Source: Planctomycetaceae bacterium
Lineage (GTDB): Bacteria > Planctomycetota > Planctomycetia > Pirellulales > PNKZ01
Length of the DNA stretch: 64,000 nucleotides
Direction: 5' to 3'
Assembly: GCA_016793115.1 (NCBI GenBank)
Contig: JAEUIN010000273.1
Span: forward strand, 186,001 to 250,000
In this document: positions 1-7,600 of the stretch, piece by piece
Position numbering within the stretch: the stretch's first letter is position 1
How the letters are laid out: each line of letters starts with the position of its first letter
Made by a program: the position numbers and the translations under genes
Notes under the pieces: model-generated
What the model saw: only the letters and a program-made list of their open reading frames with translations
What the model was told of the DNA's origin: nothing
Database searches by the model: none

Positions 1-980
1 CGACCGAGCCGCGCCAAGAGCGAGAGATAGACCTCGACGGGCGTCGTATCCTGATCTTCGAGCGACGACTCCGCTTCCGCTTTGAAATAGGCGACCGCTT
101 CTTCGACGTTCTCCCCCAGCAACGCGCGGAAAAACAACGCGTGGTGTTCGTAAACCTCGTTAAACGGCGCACGCCCCGGAAACTGATACGACGGGCTCAA
201 GCGGCGACCGTACTCGGTGAGGTCGAGCGCCAAACGCAGCAACCGCGGATCGTCGAGCACGACGGCGAAGCGGACGATCGACTGCAGATGCGTGGCGTCG
301 GTATGGTAGTTGTCGTTCTCGAACAGCCACTCGCGGTCGCGAACCAAGTCGGCCAGCGTCGTTTCTTCCGGCGGCGAGCCGGCCTGCTGGGCGATGTCGT
401 TGCGGACGTTGGTCATCAATTCGTCGTGGATGTGTTCGACGAGCAGTCCGGCGACCGCTTGGCGATCGGCCTTGGGTCGATTGTGCATCGACGAGTCGTA
501 CGTCGTCACGCAGTTGCAGAGGCCGTAGTTTTCCAGCATCAGCTTGAATCCGAGCCGCGGGGCGACGTTTTCATTCAGCGCGATGTCGATCACGTCTTCC
601 GAAAGCGTGGCGTCTTCTTCGACGATCTGCTCCAGCGCCTTTGCCAGTTCGGCCTTCTCGCCGGTCGGTCGGAGATACATCCACGCCTCGCGGACGCGGC
701 CGATTTCCAACAGCCCGCGCCCCACTTCCTTGCAGGCGACGAGCGAGGCGTCTTCCACGGCCGTGCGAGCCGGTTCGGGTAGATCCTCCATCGTCTTCGT
801 CCAGATGATCGGCTGGCCCTGCTTGTGGCGAGCCTGCATCAAACGGACGTCGAACAGGTCGTGAAAGCGAAACGACGATTTGAAGTGCGCGGCGAGTTTC
901 TCAAGCGCTGGTTCGACGCCGCCCGATTGCATGGCGGCGGCGAGTTCGTCGTAGATCGAGGTTTCGGTCGAAGAGGCCAT
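1..980 (-). CDS. Conserved hypothetical protein, C-terminal end cut by window edge
   Basis: The frame is open from the ATG at 980 down to base 3, giving at least 326 residues; the stop lies outside the window. The protein is soluble, without signal peptide or membrane segment, rich in Glu/Leu/Ala and apparently helical. It begins MASSTETSIYDELAAAM and contains the stretch ENYGLCNCVTTYDSSM near residue 175, followed by a region rich in His and Asp. I do not recognise a family and assign no function. It is divergent from the haem genes, with about 160-200 bases between starts. Coding is supported by codon-position GC bias, a sensible start and absence of stops; the plus-strand frames over the same bases give Arg/Val-rich, unnatural proteins. 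Confidence 0.75.
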   Translation of the reverse strand, partial: MASSTETSIYDELAAAMQSGGVEPALEKLAAHFKSSFRFHDLFDVRLMQARHKQGQPIIWTKTMEDLPEPARTAVEDASLVACKEVGRGLLEIGRVREAWMYLRPTGEKAELAKALEQIVEEDATLSEDVIDIALNENVAPRLGFKLMLENYGLCNCVTTYDSSMHNRPKADRQAVAGLLVEHIHDELMTNVRNDIAQQAGSPPEETTLADLVRDREWLFENDNYHTDATHLQSIVRFAVVLDDPRLLRLALDLTEYGRRLSPSYQFPGRAPFNEVYEHHALFFRALLGENVEEAVAYFKAEAESSLEDQDTTPVEVYLSLLARLG

Positions 981-1179
981 CGGCGTGTGCGTGCTGAGGG
1001 ACGAACGGGATGTGTGTCGGCGGGGAGACCGGTGAGTCGCCGTGGGTGTGACGGAAACGACCTCGGCGGGCGAGAATCCATCCTATCAGAGCCCTCGGCG
1101 GCGGGCAGCCTCCTTTTTTGCCGTCGCCGGGCGGGTTAGCATGGCTGGTCAACGAAATTCGTCTAGAGAAAGAATCGGC

Positions 1180-3123
1180 GTGAGCGAAGCAGCGGCAAAG
1201 TTCAACGGGTTGCGCGTCGGGGCGTTCGAGAGCCGACGAGCGGAAGAAATGGCGCGCCTCATCGAGCGCTTCGGCGGCGTGCCGTTCGTATCGCCCTCGC
1301 TCCGGGAAGTCGGGCTGGAGAGCAATCCCGACGCCGTCGATTTCGCGCAGCGCGTGATCCACGGCGAGATCGACATCGTGGTGTTGATGACCGGCGTCGG
1401 CACGCGGCATCTCGTGTCGCAGATCGAGCGCCACGTCGACAAGCAACGTTTCCTCGATGCGCTCAGCGACGCCGTGACGATCGTCCGCGGCCCCAAGCCG
1501 CTGGCCGTGCTGCGCGAGTGGGGCGTTCAGCCGAAGCATAAAGCGCCCGAGCCGAATACTTGGCGCGAGGTGCTGGCGCTCATCGATTCCTCGGTGCCGG
1601 TCGCGAATCAGGTCGTCGGCGTGCAGGAATACGGCAAGCCCAACGTGAGCCTCACCGCGGGACTGGAAGCGCGCGGGGCGACGGTTCGCACCGTCAAGGT
1701 CTACGGCTACGACTTCCCCGTCGACACCGGCCCGCTCGAGGCCAACGTGCGCCGGCTCGCGGCCGGCGAACTCGACGTGGTGCTGTTCACCTCGGCCCAT
1801 CAAGTGATCAACCTGCTGCGGATGGCCGAACAACTCGGCTTAGGCGACGCCGTGCGCGAGGGGCTCGACCGGGTCGTGGTCGCGTCGATCGGCCCGACGA
1901 CGAGCGAATCGCTCGACGACAACGATGTGCGGGTCGACATCGAACCGCAGCACGGCAAGATGGGGCAACTCGTGCAGGCCGCGGCCGAGCACGCGCGCGA
2001 GATCATCGCGCGGCGCAAGGCCGGCGGCGTGCGCAGCGTGGCCAAAGATCGTCAGGCGGCCGATGCGCTGCGGCGCGCGGCCGACAAGAGCGCGCCGTGG
2101 CACGACTCGCCGTTCATGAAAGCCTGCCGCCGCGAACCGTGCAAGCGCACGCCGGTCTGGCTCATGCGGCAAGCCGGCCGCTATATGCAGGAATACCGCG
2201 ACATTCGCGCCAAGGTTTCGTTTCTGGAACTCTGCCGCGATCCGGCGCTGTGCGCCGAGGTGATGATCACGGCCGTGAATCGGATCGGCGTCGACGCGGC
2301 GATCATCTTTTCCGATCTGCTGCCGATGCTCGAGCCGATGGGAATCGACCTCACGTTCGAAAAGGACGACGGGCCGAAGATCCACAACCCGGTGCGCGAG
2401 CCGCGCGACGTGGAGCGGATTCGCGAACTCACGACGCTCGAAGAATTGAACTTCGTCACGGAAACGGTCCGCCAAACGCGGGCCGGGCTGCCCGGGCACA
2501 TTCCGGTCATCGGGTTCGCCGGCGCGCCGTTCACGCTCGCCAGCTACGTCGTCGAAGGGAAAGGAAGCCGCAATTACGAGCACACCAAAGCGCTGATGTA
2601 TCGCGAGCCCGGCGCTTGGCACGAACTGATGACCAAGCTCGCGCGGAGCATCACGCTGTACCTCAACGGGCAGATCGCCGCCGGGGCGCAGTGCGTGCAA
2701 ATGTTCGATAGCTGGGTCGGGTGTCTGGGGCCGGACGACTATCGCCGCTACGTGCTGCCGTACGTGCGGCAGATCGTCGAAGGCCTGACGCCGGGCACGC
2801 CGCTCATCAACTTCGGCGCGGGCAATCCGGCGTTGCTCCCGCTGTACGCGGAGGCGGGCGGGGCGGTGATCGGCGTCGATTGGCGCGTGCGGCTCGACGA
2901 CGCTTGGGCGGCCGTCGGCTACGATCGGGGCGTGCAAGGCAACCTCGATCCGCTGGTGCTGCTCTCGACGCCGGAGCTGATTCGCGAAAGGGCCCACGAA
3001 ACGCTTCGCCAAGCCGGCGGGCGCCCCGGGCACATCTTCAATCTGGGTCACGGCATCTTCAAGCAGACGCCGGTCGACAACGTGATCGCGTTGGTCGAAG
3101 CGGTAAAAGAGTGGCGGAACTAA
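1180..3123 (+). CDS. hemDE (hemD-hemE fusion): Fused uroporphyrinogen-III synthase / uroporphyrinogen decarboxylase
   Basis: Two consecutive haem-pathway enzymes in one chain of about 647 residues. The N-terminal part (about 1-290) is HemD-like: it opens with the GLRVGAFESRRAEEM strand/helix and has the late GPTTSE motif, and would cyclise hydroxymethylbilane to uroporphyrinogen III. The C-terminal part (about 310-647) is HemE, with both classic signatures, PVWLMRQAGRYMQEYR and IGFAGAPFTLASYVVEG, and would decarboxylate uroporphyrinogen III to coproporphyrinogen III. I chose the GTG at 1180 because AGAGAAAG lies about 8 bases upstream; ATG at 1141 is the alternative. An internal ATG at 2116 sits at the domain junction but has no obvious ribosome site. 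Only 12 bases separate it from the protoporphyrinogen oxidase gene, so the two are probably co-transcribed. Confidence 0.9.
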   Translation: MSEAAAKFNGLRVGAFESRRAEEMARLIERFGGVPFVSPSLREVGLESNPDAVDFAQRVIHGEIDIVVLMTGVGTRHLVSQIERHVDKQRFLDALSDAVTIVRGPKPLAVLREWGVQPKHKAPEPNTWREVLALIDSSVPVANQVVGVQEYGKPNVSLTAGLEARGATVRTVKVYGYDFPVDTGPLEANVRRLAAGELDVVLFTSAHQVINLLRMAEQLGLGDAVREGLDRVVVASIGPTTSESLDDNDVRVDIEPQHGKMGQLVQAAAEHAREIIARRKAGGVRSVAKDRQAADALRRAADKSAPWHDSPFMKACRREPCKRTPVWLMRQAGRYMQEYRDIRAKVSFLELCRDPALCAEVMITAVNRIGVDAAIIFSDLLPMLEPMGIDLTFEKDDGPKIHNPVREPRDVERIRELTTLEELNFVTETVRQTRAGLPGHIPVIGFAGAPFTLASYVVEGKGSRNYEHTKALMYREPGAWHELMTKLARSITLYLNGQIAAGAQCVQMFDSWVGCLGPDDYRRYVLPYVRQIVEGLTPGTPLINFGAGNPALLPLYAEAGGAVIGVDWRVRLDDAWAAVGYDRGVQGNLDPLVLLSTPELIRERAHETLRQAGGRPGHIFNLGHGIFKQTPVDNVIALVEAVKEWRN

Positions 3124-3135
3124 CGCTCCCTTGCC

Positions 3136-4596
3136 ATGACTGACCCATCTCATTCGGCCGCCGACGCCTCGCTTACGAAACGAATCGCCGTCGTCGGCGG
3201 CGGCATCGCCGGCCTAGCGGCCGCGCAGCGCTTGCTTACGCTCGCGCCGACGGCCGAAGTCGCGCTGTTCGAAGCCTCCGGCCGACTCGGCGGAGTGTTG
3301 CGAACCGATCGCGTCGACGGGTATCTCATCGAACGCTCGGCCGATAATTTCATCACCAACTTGCCGTGGGGGCTGGAACTCTGCCGCGAGTTGGGAATCG
3401 AAAGCGAGCTGCTGCCGACGGACCCGCAACGTCGTAAAGCGTTAGTCGTCTCGCGTGGGAAGCTGCACCCGGTGCCGGCCGGGTTTCAACTGCTCACGCC
3501 TTCGCAAGCGTGGCCGCTGGCGACGTCGCCGCTGTTGAGCTTCGGCGGAAAGCTCCGCATGGCGGCCGAGTATTTCGTGCCGCGGCGCAGCCCCGGCCTG
3601 ACGGACGAGAGCTTGGAGTCGTTCGCCGTGCGCCGACTCGGTCGCGAAGCCTACGAGCGGCTCGTGCAGCCGCTCGTGTCGGGCATTTTCACCGCCGATC
3701 CGCGAAAGCTCAGCATGCGGGCCGCGCTGCCGAAGTTTTGGGAGGTGGAACAGCGCTACGGCGGGCTCATTCGCGCCGCGCGCGCCACCGGCGGCGATGA
3801 AAAGACTTCGATGCGCGAAGCCTCCGGCGCGCGCTACGGCATGTTCGTCGCCCCGCGCGACGGCATGGGGCGCATCGTCGACGCGCTGGCCGCGAAGTTT
3901 CCGGCGGGAAGCGTTCGCTTGAACACGCCCGTCGCTCGTTTGCGGCGCGACGGCGAACTGTGGCAACTCACGACTTCCGCCGGCGACGCGCAGGCGTTCG
4001 ACGCCGTCGTCGTCGCGCTGCCCGCTCCGCAGGCTGCGAAGTTGCTCGCCGACGTCGATGCGCCGCTGGCCGATGATCTGGGCCGCATCGAATATGCCGG
4101 AGCCACGATCGCCATCAGCGGCTACCGGCTCGAGCAAATCGCGAACCCGCTGGAGTGCTTCGGGTTCGTCGTGCCCGACGTCGAGAAGCGCGACATCCTG
4201 GCGGCGAGCTTCAGCAGCCGCAAGTTCCCGGGCCGGGCGCCCGAGGGCTGCGTGCTCGTGCGCACGTTCTTAGGAGGCGCGCTGCGTCGCGATCTGCTGG
4301 AGATCGACGATGCCGAAGTGCGCCGGATCGTGCAGCGAGAGCTGGGCGAATTGATCGGGGCGAAGGGAGAGCCGCATCTATTCGAAGTCGCCCGCTGGAA
4401 CGGCGCGATGCCGCAGTATCACGTCGGCCACGTCGATCTCGTCGAGCGGATCGAAACCCGCGCCGCGGCGTTGCCCGGCTTGGCGCTCGTCGGCAACGCG
4501 TATCGAGGCGTCGGCGTGCCGCAATGCGTTCACGGTGCGCGCACCGCGGCCGAACGGATTCTCGGCGTGAAGCCGAGCCGCGGTTCGAAGGGGTAA
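3136..4596 (+). CDS. hemG: Protoporphyrinogen oxidase (FAD-dependent, HemY type)
   Basis: A 486-residue flavoprotein that oxidises protoporphyrinogen IX to protoporphyrin IX (or coproporphyrinogen III in the coproporphyrin-dependent branch; the window does not decide between them). The dinucleotide-binding loop VVGGGIAGLAAAQRL lies at about residues 19-33, followed by FEASGRLGGVLRTDR, typical of the HemY/monoamine-oxidase fold. The tail carries GLALVGNAYRGVGVPQCVHGAR, the usual C-terminal FAD contact. Length matches the family (about 460-490). It starts 12 bases after the HemD-HemE fusion gene and ends 8 bases before the stop of the convergent PEP-CTERM gene, with no room for a terminator between them. 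Confidence 0.92.
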   Translation: MTDPSHSAADASLTKRIAVVGGGIAGLAAAQRLLTLAPTAEVALFEASGRLGGVLRTDRVDGYLIERSADNFITNLPWGLELCRELGIESELLPTDPQRRKALVVSRGKLHPVPAGFQLLTPSQAWPLATSPLLSFGGKLRMAAEYFVPRRSPGLTDESLESFAVRRLGREAYERLVQPLVSGIFTADPRKLSMRAALPKFWEVEQRYGGLIRAARATGGDEKTSMREASGARYGMFVAPRDGMGRIVDALAAKFPAGSVRLNTPVARLRRDGELWQLTTSAGDAQAFDAVVVALPAPQAAKLLADVDAPLADDLGRIEYAGATIAISGYRLEQIANPLECFGFVVPDVEKRDILAASFSSRKFPGRAPEGCVLVRTFLGGALRRDLLEIDDAEVRRIVQRELGELIGAKGEPHLFEVARWNGAMPQYHVGHVDLVERIETRAAALPGLALVGNAYRGVGVPQCVHGARTAAERILGVKPSRGSKG

Positions 4597-4604
4597 CTTC
4601 CTCG

Positions 4605-7600
4605 TCACACGACGGCCGGCGCATCGACGCCGTCGTCCGTAGTGAATTGCTCACCCTTGCGGCGGCGGTAGCGCCACCACACCAGGGCGCCGAACAGTCC
4701 GCAGCAGGCCAAGCTGCTCGGTTCGGGCACGGCGGAGTAGGTGAGATAGAGTCCGTTGTCGAACGAACTCACGTAGAACGATCCGCTCACTTGTCCCTGA
4801 TAGGGAGCGCCGACGCCGAACAGCGACGCATCATCGACGAGGATGCTGCTGACGATCGGATCGCCCGTGAAGACGAGTTCCGCGGCCTGCGCGATTTGCC
4901 ATTGATACGGGGTCGCCGGATTGAACGTCGCGCCGTCGGCCAAGCCGAGCTTGATCGAGAGGGGCGACAATTCCGTGGCTTGCACGATCAGGCGGCCGTT
5001 GACGACGTTGAGAAAATCCCAATCGGTGCCGGGCACGATGCCGTCGGCGTTGAAAATATCGAAGTAAAAAGTCGATCCTCCGGCGAGCGTCACGGCGTCG
5101 TTCGCGCCCGCGACGGTCAACGTGCCGACGCCGCCGGCCGAGCCCGAGGCCGCGTCGCCGGGCGAGATGCCGCCGAGCGCGCCGATTTGTACGGTACCGT
5201 TAATGGTGCCGGAGCCGGCGACGACGCCGTCGGCGATGACTTGCGTCGCGGCGCCGCCCAAGGAGCCGTTGACGTTGAGGACGGCGCCGGTCATGACCGA
5301 AGCGCCGGCGATATTGTTCATTGAGCCGCCGGAGCCGACGGCGAGCGTGCCGCCGAACACGTCGAGCGAACCGGCGAAGGTGTTCACGCCGGTGAACGTC
5401 TGCGTTCCCGAGCCGACTTTCTGCAGATTGCCTGCGCCGCTGACGACGCCGCCGTAGGTCGCCGCGGCGACATTACCTTGGCCGACCGTGAGCGTCACCG
5501 CCGCGTCTGGGCCGATCACGACCGAGCCGGCGGTCCCTTCGACGGCGCCCACGGTTTGATTGTTGCCGTTGAGTTGCAGCGTGCCGTTGACGGTGATGCG
5601 CGTCGATACGGGCAAGGCGTTTTCGGCGGCGAGGCGCATCGTATGGTTAGCGCCGACGGTCGTCGTGCCGACGTAGTTGCTTTGTCCGCCGAGAGTGATC
5701 GAGCCGGCGGAACCGGAGAACGAGACGTCGCCGGTGCCGGTAATGACGCCGTTGAAGGTGTTTTGCGCCGTCGAACTCGAACCCAAATCGGCTCCCGCAC
5801 CCAATTGCACGGTGCCGGAGCCGGTCAGGGCGCCGAACGCTTCGCCGTTGCCGTTGAGGTCGAGCGTGGCACCGAACTCGACGAAGACGCCGCCGGTGAG
5901 AAAATTGCCGGAGCCGGCGCTGCGGCTCTTCAGCGTGCCTTGCAAGACTCGCAGGAGGCCGCTGCCCGATTGGCTTTCGATCGTCAGCGTGCCCGAACCG
6001 GTTTTCGTAAAGATGTTGCCGCCGTTGGCCAAGGACGTGTCGCCGAAGATGTACATATCGTAGCCGTGGGTGTCGATCGTCGCGCCGCCCGTGCCGACGG
6101 TGACGATTCGCGTCGCGCTGGAAAAGATCAGGTTCGCGGAGAGTTGCAGGATGGCGCCGCCGCTGAGGGCGATCGTTCCCGGAGCGCCGAGCGTCAGCTC
6201 ATTGCCCACTTGCAGCGTGCCGGCGGAGACCGTGACGCCGCCGGTGAAGGAGTTCGAGGGGTTGCCGATCGTGAGCGAACCGCCGCCGGTTTTCACGAGC
6301 CCGCCGGTGCCGGTGATGTAGCCGTAGAGAGCGACGTCGTTGCCGTTGGTGTCGAACACGGCGTTATTGACGGTGATGTTGCGGTCGTTGAACACGCCGC
6401 CGGTGGTGCGCAGAATCGCATTGGTGAGCGAGAGCGGAGTGGAAGCCGCGCCGAGCGAATCGTCGCCGGCGATCACCAGCGCCCCGCCGTTGACGACGGT
6501 GCCGCCTCCGTAGGTGTTGCTTCCGGCGAGCGAGAGCGTGCCGAGACCGGTCTTGGTGAGTTTGCCCGCTCCGGAGATGGAGTTGGCGGGGCCGATCGTG
6601 AGATTGAAGCCGTTGGTGTCGAGCGTGCCGCCCCCGGCGAGGAGCGTAATGGCGCGTGAGCCGAGCGTCGCGTTGACCGTCGTCGGCCGCAACACGCCGC
6701 CGCCGAAGGTGATCGCGCCGCTTGGGTCGCCCAAATTCGCGGCATCGGCGAAGAGCACGGTGCCCGCATTGATATTCAAACCGCCGGTGAAAGTGTTCGA
6801 GGCCGAGAGCGTGAGCGTGCCGGTACCGCTCTTGGTGAAGCCGGCGGAACCTTGAATGGGCGCGCCGATTTCCAGCGACGCGGCCGCGGTGTTGGTGACG
6901 AACGCGAAACCTTCGGACATGCCGAAGTTGATGCCGGTGAAGCCGGTGAGCAGCACCGCGCCGGTCCCCGAGACGAGAATCGTCCCGCCGCCGAGGTCCA
7001 GCGCCGTCGCGCCGTCGCCGGTGACGAGCGCCGCGGTCGAGCCGTTGTCGATGAGGAGCGATTGAATCGTCTTGCCGGTCAAGCCGGTGGCGCTCGCCGT
7101 AAGCCGCACGTTGCTTTGGGCGCCCGCGGAAGCGAAATCGGCATACTCCGTCGTGAGATTCAAGGGCCGCACGCCGGTGCCGGCCGTATAGGTGACAAGC
7201 GTATTGCCGTAGCCGGCCGGCGAAAGATCGCCCACCGCATAAGGGAGAATGCCGAGATTCGTGGTGCCCGGCGTAACGTTGGGGTTGGAAAGAGCCGGCG
7301 CCGCGGTGAAGACGACGTTCGCAGCGCCCGCGCCCGCCGTGTTGCCGAGATTCGCGCCGCGAAAGAGCACGGTGCCCGTGTTGCGCAACAAGCTCGCGGC
7401 CGTGAGTTGCGATTGAGCTCCGCCGGCGGTGATCGTCACGTTGCCGAAGCCCCCTTCGAGCGACAATGCTCCGAACGCTTCGTTGATCGCCGTAGCCGTG
7501 TGGCCGCGCAAGGCGAGGCCGCCGTCGCCGCTGAGCGTCACAGGAAACGCGCCGATCCGATTCGTCTGGGCCGTGGCGTTGTTGTCGAGGAAGAGCGTCC

